Shown piece after piece: positions 1 to 5,860 of a stretch of 10,282 nt of DNA. Position 1 is the first letter of the stretch; each line of letters starts with the position of its first letter. The DNA is from Lachnospiraceae bacterium UBA3386. GTDB lineage: Bacteria; Bacillota; Clostridia; Lachnospirales; Lachnospiraceae. Under the pieces are notes generated by a model. It did not search any database, was not told the DNA's origin, and saw nothing but the letters and a program-made list of their open reading frames with translations. A program made the translations under genes and the position numbers. The stretch is taken from assembly GCA_002358875.1 (NCBI GenBank), contig DEPS01000188.1, positions 37,717 through 47,998 of the forward strand, in the 5' to 3' direction.

Positions 1-1190
1 GTGAAGGCTGCGCACATACCTGCGACGCCGCCGCCGATGACATAGACCTTCTTGGAAACTTCAGCCTTGGGAAGACCCTCGACCTCGCGGCCCAGCACAG
101 GGTTGGTCAGGCAGCAGATCGGCTGGCCCTTGTACATGTTGGCGACACAGCCCTGAAGACATGCGATGCAGGGAGTCATGTCCTCAAGCCTGCCCTCGAA
201 TGCCTTTTTGGGCATCGCGGGATCTGCCAGGGACTGACGTCCGAACGCGACCAAATCCGCAAAGCCGAGTTTTACGACCTGCTCCGCAAACTGGGGCTCT
301 GTGTAACGTCCGACCGTAATGACGGGGATGGAGACGCACTTCTTGATGTTGGCGACAAGCTCCGCGGAGAAACCGGCATGGATACCTGTGGGCGCCCACA
401 TGTACTCGTCCTTGATGTGCACGGCGCGGGATACATGAAGAGCATCCAGTCCGCACTCCTCGAGATAGGCGGCAACTGCGCACATATCATGGTTGTCCAG
501 TCCGCCGAACATATCCTCTGTGCTGTTGATACGGGCAAGAATGGCAATCTTTCCTTCGGTCGCCTTTTTGACTTCCTCGATGATCAGACGGGAAAAACGC
601 ATCCTGTTCTCGAAATTGCCGCCGAACTCATCGACACGCTTGTTGGTCCTGGGAGACAGGAAGGAGTTGACCAGATAGCCGTGCGCCATATGGATCTCAA
701 CGGCATCGGCACCCGCCTTCATGGCGCGCTTTGCGGCCTCGCCGTAGCCCTTGACCAGCTCATAAACCTTCTCTGTGGGGACTTCCACAGGGATATCTCT
801 TCCGTCCGCGGCAGCGATCGGAGAAGCGGCCTCAATGGGAGCGCCCGCGTTCTTCGCGTTTCCTTCCGGACCTGCGTTCTGCAGCTGGATGGAGACCTTT
901 GCACCTTCAGCATGACATGCATCGATGACTTTTTTGAAGCTTTCGATGGAAGAATCATCGTACAGGCAGGGCTTTCTGGGACCGCCCTTTGCGCCCTTGT
1001 GGACAACGGTCGCCTCAAAGGTGATCAGGCCGAAACCGCCCTTTGCCCTTGCGCCGTAATATGCTGCGGACTGGTCGCTCATGGTGCCGTCAGTATTGGC
1101 AAAGTTATTGCCCATAGGCGGAACAACAAAGCGGTTCTTGACAACCATGGGACCAATCTGAATCGGAGAAAACATTTTTACAAATTTCAT
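1..1190 (-). CDS. NADH:flavin oxidoreductase, old yellow enzyme / 2,4-dienoyl-CoA reductase type, 3' part missing
   Basis: The reading frame runs from an ATG at 1190 to the left edge (396 residues seen). An AGAGG ribosome site lies just upstream. Residues 1 to about 330 form an FMN-binding TIM barrel of the old yellow enzyme family. The hallmark HMAHGYLVNSFLSP begins at residue 167 (Y172 matches the family's active-site Tyr) and is followed by an R-x-D-E-F-G-G and E-N-R-x-R signature. Cysteines C341, C344, C348 and C360 fit the CxxCxxxC-x11-C 4Fe-4S site of FadH-type reductases. A dinucleotide fold begins near residue 381 with VIGGGVAG, so the full protein is probably 640-680 residues. The family reduces activated C=C bonds with NAD(P)H, passing electrons through FAD, the cluster and FMN; relatives include dienoyl-CoA, bile-acid and enoate reductases. 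The substrate is unknown. The usual QLxHxGR segment reads Q-L-Q-N-A-G-P here (residues 102-108), suggesting a specialised subgroup. Its position downstream of the TIM-barrel isomerase gene suggests reduction of a ring or enone intermediate, which is inference. Confidence 0.9.
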   Translation of the reverse strand, partial: MKFVKMFSPIQIGPMVVKNRFVVPPMGNNFANTDGTMSDQSAAYYGARAKGGFGLITFEATVVHKGAKGGPRKPCLYDDSSIESFKKVIDACHAEGAKVSIQLQNAGPEGNAKNAGAPIEAASPIAAADGRDIPVEVPTEKVYELVKGYGEAAKRAMKAGADAVEIHMAHGYLVNSFLSPRTNKRVDEFGGNFENRMRFSRLIIEEVKKATEGKIAILARINSTEDMFGGLDNHDMCAVAAYLEECGLDALHVSRAVHIKDEYMWAPTGIHAGFSAELVANIKKCVSIPVITVGRYTEPQFAEQVVKLGFADLVAFGRQSLADPAMPKKAFEGRLEDMTPCIACLQGCVANMYKGQPICCLTNPVLGREVEGLPKAEVSKKVYVIGGGVAGMCAAF

Positions 1191-1233
1191 TCCGTTACCT
1201 CTCTGCTTGTCAATCATTTAAAAATATCCGGTG

Positions 1234-1249
1234 TACACAAACCTGTGTA
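1234..1249. promoter_or_regulatory. Short inverted repeat, possible operator
   Basis: TACACA and TGTGTA are perfect 6-bp arms around AACC, in the 176-bp gap upstream of the flavin oxidoreductase gene and about 45 bp from its start codon. The size and symmetry suit a dimeric regulator, but no clear -35/-10 pair is visible beside it. It may simply be part of the structured spacer with the larger hairpin at 1254-1292. Confidence 0.3.
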
Positions 1250-1253
1250 TTGA

Positions 1254-1292
1254 CAGGAAAGCCGGATGCCCCCTGGACGTCCGGTTTTCCTG
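1254..1292 (-). terminator. Intercistronic hairpin between the TIM-barrel gene and the flavin oxidoreductase gene
   Basis: CAGGAAAGCCGGA (1254-1266) can pair over 13 positions with TCCGGTTTTCCTG (1280-1292), with one G-T wobble and a 13-base loop. In the minus-strand transcript it lies 74 bases past the stop codon of the TIM-barrel gene. No uridine run follows it, so it is not a textbook intrinsic terminator. It may protect the upstream mRNA end, give partial termination, or mark an RNA processing site. Confidence 0.4.
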
Positions 1293-1366
1293 CCAGTACC
1301 GACATGCCTCTTCAGACATGCCGTTTAAATTTCCTTCCCGCTGATAAATTACATTCTGTAATGGCT

Positions 1367-2212
1367 TCAGCCTTCAAGTGCTTCCGGCCATGCTTCCTTC
1401 AAAACTGCCGCGCAGCCTTCGAAGGTCTCTTTTGCCGCCTGCTCGATGCCTTTGGCAAGGATCGCGTCGGAGATGACTTCAACACCGAGAGCTGCGGGCT
1501 GGATGCCTTTTTCCTTGATCATCTTTACGAAAGGAATAGTTGCGCCGATGCCGGTTCCGGGCGCAAGACGGTCATGCATGGACTCATCTCTGAGGATGCT
1601 CTTTGCATAAGGCCTCTCCCAGACATCGTTGATCTGGATGGAGACGATCTTGTCCGCGGGGATGTCCGCAAGAAGCTCAAGATCGCAGGGCTGATTCGCG
1701 CGGACCCAGTGCCATGTATCCAGGATCAGTTTTGCGTTCTCACAGTCAGCCATCTTGACAACTGCCCAGCCCTTTTTGATATCCGGAATGCCGGAATAAG
1801 GCATAGGCTCAACGCCGATGATCCACTTACCCGCTCTCTGGCAAAGCTCTCTGAGTTTCTGGGCTGTGTGCTCAACAGAATAGTTCTCCATCAGTCCGCA
1901 GTTGATCTGCTTTACGCCGAACAGCTCGCACATATGGAAGCACATCTGCTCTTTATACTTCTGCTCGTAGGAACGATTGTCCTCAGCCCACTGAACGATG
2001 TACTCAACCTCTGTACATTTCATTCCATGCTTGTCGAGAATAGCCAGAATATCTTCATCGTGAAGACCTTCCGCGAGGGCATCCACATAAGTCTCCGCGC
2101 GAAGACCGATCCCGTCATAGCCCGCCTTCTTTGCAGCGATGACACGATCCTCGAATTTGCACTGATCTCCCAGCGTCCATGAACTTACAGTGATGGGGTA
2201 CTTCCTTGCCAT
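1367..2212 (-). CDS. Sugar phosphate isomerase/epimerase-like TIM-barrel enzyme; possible inosose isomerase or 3-dehydroshikimate dehydratase
   Basis: This 281-residue protein belongs to the xylose-isomerase-like TIM-barrel superfamily (IolI, IolE, IolH, tagatose epimerase, AsbF/QuiC1 dehydratases). I chose ATG 2212 because AGAAAGGAG precedes it at good spacing; an ATG 24 bases further upstream lacks such a site. The probable divalent-metal ligands, one per barrel strand, are E135 (GVEPMP), D165 (LILDTWHW), Q193 (SIQIND) and E245 (GVEV). H168 and the R-L-A-P-G-T-G segment from R215 complete the usual active site. A Gln, rather than His, at the third ligand is, as I recall, also found in AsbF/QuiC1-type 3-dehydroshikimate dehydratases. 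With a quinate/shikimate-type dehydrogenase nearby, that role is attractive. The inositol operon on the right argues equally for an inosose isomerase. There is no signal peptide, so it is cytoplasmic. The superfamily is certain; the substrate is not. Confidence 0.85.
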   Translation of the reverse strand: MARKYPITVSSWTLGDQCKFEDRVIAAKKAGYDGIGLRAETYVDALAEGLHDEDILAILDKHGMKCTEVEYIVQWAEDNRSYEQKYKEQMCFHMCELFGVKQINCGLMENYSVEHTAQKLRELCQRAGKWIIGVEPMPYSGIPDIKKGWAVVKMADCENAKLILDTWHWVRANQPCDLELLADIPADKIVSIQINDVWERPYAKSILRDESMHDRLAPGTGIGATIPFVKMIKEKGIQPAALGVEVISDAILAKGIEQAAKETFEGCAAVLKEAWPEALEG

Positions 2213-2297
2213 TATTAACTCCTTTCTATAGGTCAAAAGATTTATGCACTCTACACAAAGATAACAAACATAATCAGTGTATTTTAACGTTATTTTC

Positions 2298-2326
2298 AGT
2301 TTACTACCTTGTTAATGTAAACACAA
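2298..2326 (-). promoter_or_regulatory. Candidate promoter for the TIM-barrel gene
   Basis: Read on the minus strand, TTGTGT (2326-2321) and TAAACT (2303-2298) are separated by 17 bases, in an AT-rich region about 86 bases upstream of the start codon. Both hexamers are only partial matches to the sigma-70/SigA consensus. It overlaps the inverted GTTTAC/GTAAAC half-sites, so a regulator bound there would cover the promoter. Confidence 0.3.
2299..2322. promoter_or_regulatory. Candidate operator: GTTTAC / GTAAAC inverted repeat
   Basis: GTTTAC at 2299-2304 and GTAAAC at 2317-2322 are perfect 6-bp inverted arms spaced by 12 bases. A further GTTTAC lies at 2381-2386, just downstream of the TATAAT at 2373. 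Such interrupted dyads in the gap beside a divergent LysR gene are typical of LysR-type recognition sites. AT-rich DNA gives such matches by chance, so this is tentative. Confidence 0.3.
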
Positions 2327-2372
2327 ATTCATATTATTTATCTGATTGATAGATTTTTGCTATTAATAGGCG

Positions 2373-2378
2373 TATAAT
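2373..2378 (+). promoter_or_regulatory. Possible -10 element for the LysR gene
   Basis: A perfect TATAAT faces the regulator gene about 207 bases before its start codon. The best upstream match, TTGATA at 2346-2351, is 21 bases away, which is too far for a normal -35, and no other good hexamer sits at 16-18 bases. It would imply a long leader of about 200 nt that carries the tandem repeat at 2499-2524. Weak evidence. Confidence 0.25.
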
Positions 2379-2498
2379 TAGTTTACAGTGTTTTTCCTGT
2401 GGATCATTCACTTTTGTTACCGTTCACGCCTTCCCGAGGGCATGGACAGTAACTCACTTTTTCCCGTGATCCTCAGCATGATAATCCGTTTTTCTCCG

Positions 2499-2524
2499 GT
2501 TTGCATACAGTCGTTTGCATACAG
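2499..2524 (+). repeat. Tandem direct repeat GTTTGCATACAG x2
   Basis: The 12-base unit GTTTGCATACAG occurs at 2499-2510 and again, identical, at 2513-2524, with two bases between, giving a 14-base period. It lies 61 bases upstream of the LysR start codon. Two identical sites so close suggest a direct-repeat binding site, perhaps for autoregulation. Confidence 0.5.
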
Positions 2525-2585
2525 CCATGCGGAGAATTTTCATGCCCGTATATGACGGCAGCAAACCGTGAAAGGAGTCTCTTCC

Positions 2586-3488
2586 ATGAATCTTCACCAT
2601 CTGAGATATTTTGTGACGCTCGCCCATCTGGAGCACTACACCAAGGCGGCAAAACAGCTGTCGATCACACAGCCCTCTTTAAGCCATGCCATTGCGGCTC
2701 TTGAAGAGGAGCTCAACGTCCGCCTGTTTGAAAAAGACGGCAGAAACGTCGTTCTGACCCGGTGGGGAAGTGTATTCCTCAAGGACGTCGAAGAAATCCT
2801 CGCCCGTCTGGACAGCAGTGTGGCAAATCTGAAAATGACCGGAAGCGGAAACGGCACCATAGACATCGGCTGCATCCGTGTGCTGGGGGCGAGCTACGTT
2901 CCCGGCCTGATGCGGGAATTCGTAAAGGAACATCCCGACAAAAATATCAGCTACCGTCTGCACTGCAAGGGCGGGCTGACGGCAGATATTATCGAAGGCC
3001 TGAAAAACCGCCAGTATGACATCGCTTTCTGTTCTAAATACAAGGACGATCCGGCTGTCGAATTCGTAAAAGTGGCTTCCCAGCACCTGGTGATGGCGGT
3101 CCCGAAAGACCATCCGCTTGCTGCCCGGGATACCGTAAGGCTAAGGGATACACTCGCATATCCGCAGATTCTTTTTGACAGGCGAAGCGGCCTGCGGGAC
3201 ATCATCGACTCACTCTTTGCAAAGATCGGGGCTTATCCTGACTGCATTATGGAGATCGAGGAGGATATGGTGGTCGCCGGCCTTGTCGCCCAGGGATTCG
3301 GGATCGCCGTCGTCCCTCTCATGCGCGTCTTTGAGGACATGCCGGTAAAGGCGCTCAGGATCACAGATCCCGAACCGGATCGTGATTTCTACATGGCAAG
3401 CTTAAGGGGTACTTACCACGCTCCTCTTGTAGTTGCCTTCAGGGACTTTGCAATGACCTACCAATATTCATCAAAATATATTTTCTGA
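2586..3488 (+). CDS. LysR-family transcriptional regulator
   Basis: This is a 300-residue protein, the normal length for a LysR-type regulator. I chose ATG 2586, which has AAAGGAG eight bases upstream; the ATG at 2568 lies before that site and is not credible. Residues 1 to about 60 form the winged helix-turn-helix, with the typical MNLHHLRYFVTLAHLEHYTKA start, the recognition helix around SITQPSLSHAIAALEEEL, and the wing segment RLFEKDGRNVVLT. Residues about 90-295 are the two-lobed effector-binding domain. The family acts as tetramers that bend DNA and switch genes on in response to a small ligand, often an intermediate of the controlled pathway. Being divergent from the TIM-barrel gene and upstream of the YdiB-like dehydrogenase gene, it probably controls one or both. 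The ligand cannot be read from sequence; a hydroaromatic or cyclitol compound is a guess from context. Confidence 0.95.
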   Translation: MNLHHLRYFVTLAHLEHYTKAAKQLSITQPSLSHAIAALEEELNVRLFEKDGRNVVLTRWGSVFLKDVEEILARLDSSVANLKMTGSGNGTIDIGCIRVLGASYVPGLMREFVKEHPDKNISYRLHCKGGLTADIIEGLKNRQYDIAFCSKYKDDPAVEFVKVASQHLVMAVPKDHPLAARDTVRLRDTLAYPQILFDRRSGLRDIIDSLFAKIGAYPDCIMEIEEDMVVAGLVAQGFGIAVVPLMRVFEDMPVKALRITDPEPDRDFYMASLRGTYHAPLVVAFRDFAMTYQYSSKYIF

Positions 3489-3524
3489 CCAAAAGTAAAA
3501 ATGATAAAAAGAATTATATTTTTC

Positions 3525-3553
3525 TTGTATATTTCCGCTATTCATTCTATGAT
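3525..3553 (+). promoter_or_regulatory. Candidate SigA promoter for the YdiB-like dehydrogenase gene
   Basis: TTGTAT (3525-3530) and TATGAT (3548-3553) are separated by exactly 17 bases in AT-rich DNA between the LysR gene and the dehydrogenase gene. The -10 matches consensus at five of six positions; the -35 at three. Transcription would begin near 3560, leaving a leader of about 90 nt that contains the long inverted repeat at 3572-3609. Confidence 0.5.
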
Positions 3554-3571
3554 TTTATCAGTAAAACTATT

Positions 3572-3609
3572 CTTGTCCCTGTGACTATCCCAAAATCGTC
3601 ACAGACAAG
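3572..3609 (+). promoter_or_regulatory. Long inverted repeat in the leader of the YdiB-like gene (operator or attenuator-like hairpin)
   Basis: CTTGTC-cc-TGTGAC (3572-3585) pairs with GTCACAGACAAG (3598-3609) over 12 perfect base pairs, interrupted only by a two-base CC bulge in the left arm; the loop is 12 bases. It sits just downstream of the predicted transcription start. A run of seven T begins 16 bases after it (3625-3631), too far for a standard terminator. As DNA it could be an operator for a dimeric or tetrameric regulator such as the upstream LysR protein. As RNA it would be a stable leader hairpin. Late termination of the LysR transcript is a third option. Confidence 0.5.
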
Positions 3610-3648
3610 CTGATCAACTGTCAATTTTTTTCATAAAAGGAGACTGCA

Positions 3649-4527
3649 ATGGAACGTCATCAGATCACCGGCCACACCGAATTAACCTGTCTTCTGGCCT
3701 ACCCGATCCGTCACTCGAATTCCCCTGCCATGCACAACGCGGCATATGAAAAACTCGGAAGGGATGTCGTCAATCTCGCTTTTGAAGTGGATGCAGAACA
3801 TCTGGAGGATGCGATCAAGGGTGTGCGCGCCATGAGGATTATCGGCGGCAACATTTCCATGCCCAACAAGACCATCGTCCACAAATACCTTGATGAAGTG
3901 GATCCTGCGGCTCAGCTGGTCGGCGCCTGCAACACCTTCACCAACAGAGATGGATACCTCAAGGGCTATGTCACAGACGGTATCGGCTATATGGCCTCCC
4001 TCAAGGACAACAACATTGATGTCATCGGAAAGAAGATCACCATCGCCGGTTCCGGCGGAGCCGCAACAGCCGTCCAGATCCAGGCAGCTCTTGACGGCGT
4101 CGCGGAAATGTCCATCTTCGCCCGCGACGACAAGTTCTTCGCAAATGCCGAAGAGACTGTCGAAAAGATCAACACAAAGACAAACTGCAAGGCAAATCTC
4201 TTCCGTCTTGAGGATCTGGATGCCCTCAAGCAGGAGATCGCGGATTCCGTCCTTTTCACCAACGCGACCGGCTGCGGCATGAAGCCGCTCGAGGGCTACA
4301 CCTATATTCCCGACAAGTCCTTCTTCCGTCCCGACCTGGTCGTGACAGACGTGGTCTATGCTCCGCCGGAGACTGCCATGCTCAAGATGGCCAAGGAAGT
4401 CGGCTGCAAGACCATGAACGGCTCCGGAATGATGCTCTTCCAGGGTCTCGCCGCCATCGAACTGATCATGGGAGAGAAGGTCGACAGCGAGTACATGAAG
4501 GCCAAGCTCGGCATCAAATACGACTGA
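3649..4527 (+). CDS. ydiB: Quinate/shikimate dehydrogenase family protein (YdiB-like)
   Basis: This 292-residue protein of the AroE/YdiB family starts at ATG 3649, with AAAGGAG six bases upstream. The substrate domain carries PIRHSNSPAMHN (19-30), the catalytic lysine in MPNK (K74), VGACNT (N95) and GYVTDG (D110, partner of the lysine). The dinucleotide loop is G-S-G-G-A-A (134-139). The next strand ends FARDDKFF (157-164), which has acidic residues where NADP-specific AroE has the basic NRT motif; this resembles YdiB and suggests NAD use. MKPLE and the C-terminal G-M-M-L-F-Q-G (Q265) also resemble E. coli YdiB. The family reversibly oxidises the C3 hydroxyl of shikimate or quinate to the 3-dehydro compound. 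Placement beside a LysR regulator and catabolic genes, with no other aro gene, argues for a catabolic role rather than aromatic amino-acid synthesis. A related cyclic polyol is possible as substrate. The plus-strand transcript ends at the terminator at 4577. Confidence 0.88.
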   Translation: MERHQITGHTELTCLLAYPIRHSNSPAMHNAAYEKLGRDVVNLAFEVDAEHLEDAIKGVRAMRIIGGNISMPNKTIVHKYLDEVDPAAQLVGACNTFTNRDGYLKGYVTDGIGYMASLKDNNIDVIGKKITIAGSGGAATAVQIQAALDGVAEMSIFARDDKFFANAEETVEKINTKTNCKANLFRLEDLDALKQEIADSVLFTNATGCGMKPLEGYTYIPDKSFFRPDLVVTDVVYAPPETAMLKMAKEVGCKTMNGSGMMLFQGLAAIELIMGEKVDSEYMKAKLGIKYD

Positions 4528-4576
4528 GCAGCTTTTTAGATACCGCTTCCACCTGTTCCGGTCTCTTCATAAAAAC

Positions 4577-4615
4577 AAAAAAAGTGCCGCAGCGTCATGC
4601 CGCGGCACTTTTTTT
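4577..4615. terminator. Bidirectional intrinsic terminator
   Basis: GTGCCGC (4584-4590) pairs with GCGGCAC (4602-4608) around an 11-base loop. Seven A (4577-4583) precede the stem and seven T (4609-4615) follow it, so the stem plus U-tract works in both directions. It lies between the convergent YdiB-like gene (plus) and iron alcohol dehydrogenase gene (minus) and should end both transcripts. Confidence 0.92.
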
Positions 4616-4640
4616 GTCTTTTCATTCTGTACGGCTTCAG

Positions 4641-4661
4641 CCTGCATGAATGCAATGCAGG
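4641..4661 (-). other. Small hairpin after the alcohol dehydrogenase stop codon
   Basis: CCTGCAT (4641-4647) and ATGCAGG (4655-4661) form a perfect 7-bp stem around a 7-base loop, 19 bases past the stop codon in the minus-strand transcript. No T-run follows directly, so it probably stabilises the operon's 3' end ahead of the main terminator. Confidence 0.35.
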
Positions 4662-4680
4662 TCTGCATCCTTTATAAAGC

Positions 4681-5835
4681 TTAGTCCCAGAGCTTCTTGT
4701 ACAGCTCAACCAGGTCTTCCTTGCTGGGCTGATGCCAGGTGTTCTGAGGGCTGCCGCTTACAAGGGCGTCGTCCGCCATCTTGTCGATGACCGCGAAGAA
4801 AGCATCCTTGTCGATGCCGAACTGGGCGGGAGTGGGGATGCCCATCTCGTCGACCATGGCCATGACCTTATCCTGGAATTTCTCAGCGGCGGTCTTGTCG
4901 TCATCGGTATCTGCTGCGACGCCGATAGCCCTGCCCAGATCCGCGAAGCGGTCATAGCAGCCTGTCAGCATGAAGGGCAGACAGACCTTGATCAGCATGG
5001 CATTGGATGTGCCGTGCGGGACGTGGAAGAGGGCGCCGATGGGGCGGCTCATGCCGTGGATGATGGTGACGGAGGCGTTGGTGAAAGCGATGCCGGCCTC
5101 GAGGGCAGCGATGGACATCTGAGCCCTTGCTTCCACGTTCTTGCCGTCATGGTAGCAGGTGGAGAGGTTGGCCACGATGCGCTTGACAGCGGAAAGGGCG
5201 AAGGTATCGGTCAGGGGCTGTGCCCTTCTGGAGGTATAGGCCTCCATGCAGTGGCAGAGAGCGTCCAGACCGGTATTGGCCGTGACGGAAGGGGGAGCCG
5301 TCATGGTGAACTGAGGGTCGATGACCGCGACAGGCGGCACGATGCTGGGTCCGATCAGCATCATCTTGACCTGATTGACAGTGTCGGCAATGATGGTGAC
5401 ACGGGTTGCCTCGGAGCCGGTGCCGGCCGTTGTGGGGATGGCGACCATGGGTGCTACGTTCTCTTCGATCATGCGGCCCATATAGTCCGTGATCGCGCCG
5501 CCGCCTGCCGCGACGACCGCGATGGCCTTCATGGTGTCAATGCAGCTGCCGCCGCCCAGGGCGATGAGGTAATCGCAGCCTTCGTCCGCGTATACTTTCA
5601 GGCCGGCCTCGACCATCTTGTCGGTGGGCTCACCGGTAATATCGGAGAAAATTGCATAAGGAGCATTGTTTCCCTTGAGCATCTCCTCAACCTTAGCCAC
5701 ATTGCCGAACTTGATCATGAAGGGATCCGTCACGATCAGGGCCTTTTTGCCGAGAGCGCAGATGGAAGCGCCCGCTTCTGTAAGGGCGTTTTCGCCGGTG
5801 AAAATCTGATGAGGGACCAATAATACGTTTGCCAT
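4681..5835 (-). CDS. Iron-containing (group III) alcohol dehydrogenase
   Basis: This 384-residue protein has the usual length of group III Fe-dependent alcohol dehydrogenases. I chose ATG 5835, preceded by AAAGGAG; the open frame continues upstream but overlaps iolE and is spurious. The NAD(P)-binding motif is GGGSCIDTMK (94-103) and a conserved TTAGTGSE follows (135-142). The metal ligands are D191 and H195 in GLDALCHCMEAY, H260 in HGM, and H274 in PHG. R264 occupies a position where FucO-type enzymes have a second His (HGMxH). The family interconverts alcohols or aldehydes with NAD(P)H. It is last in the inositol operon, 25 bases after the iolE stop codon, so it is surely cotranscribed. Plausible roles are reduction of malonate semialdehyde to 3-hydroxypropionate, reduction of another aldehyde to regenerate NAD+, or oxidation of a polyol. 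The substrate cannot be read from sequence. Confidence 0.92.
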   Translation of the reverse strand: MANVLLVPHQIFTGENALTEAGASICALGKKALIVTDPFMIKFGNVAKVEEMLKGNNAPYAIFSDITGEPTDKMVEAGLKVYADEGCDYLIALGGGSCIDTMKAIAVVAAGGGAITDYMGRMIEENVAPMVAIPTTAGTGSEATRVTIIADTVNQVKMMLIGPSIVPPVAVIDPQFTMTAPPSVTANTGLDALCHCMEAYTSRRAQPLTDTFALSAVKRIVANLSTCYHDGKNVEARAQMSIAALEAGIAFTNASVTIIHGMSRPIGALFHVPHGTSNAMLIKVCLPFMLTGCYDRFADLGRAIGVAADTDDDKTAAEKFQDKVMAMVDEMGIPTPAQFGIDKDAFFAVIDKMADDALVSGSPQNTWHQPSKEDLVELYKKLWD

Positions 5836-5860
5836 TTTTTTCTCCTTTCGTTCGACGACA

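Larger units (their letters stand above)
2213..2585. promoter_or_regulatory. Divergent control region between the TIM-barrel gene and the LysR gene
   Basis: This 373-bp gene-free stretch separates two divergent start codons, the usual place for LysR-type regulators to act. Its left 190 bp are strongly AT-rich and hold promoter-like elements for both strands (a TATAAT at 2373-2378 on plus; TTGTGT and TAAACT on minus). It also contains three GTTTAC/GTAAAC half-sites and a 14-bp-period tandem repeat near the LysR gene. I see no convincing small ORF with a ribosome site and no structured RNA. Confidence 0.6.

Noticed and set aside
378..1253. A 291-residue plus-strand open frame opposite the flavin oxidoreductase gene
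   Set aside because: It is antisense to a gene with clear family motifs and shows no domain of its own.
1250..2182. A 310-residue plus-strand open frame opposite the TIM-barrel gene
   Set aside because: It is antisense to a protein with intact metal-ligand motifs, and I see no convincing family signature in it.
2478..2555. A 25-codon open frame as a possible leader peptide upstream of the LysR gene
   Set aside because: It has no ribosome binding site and no biased composition; it only happens to span the tandem repeat.
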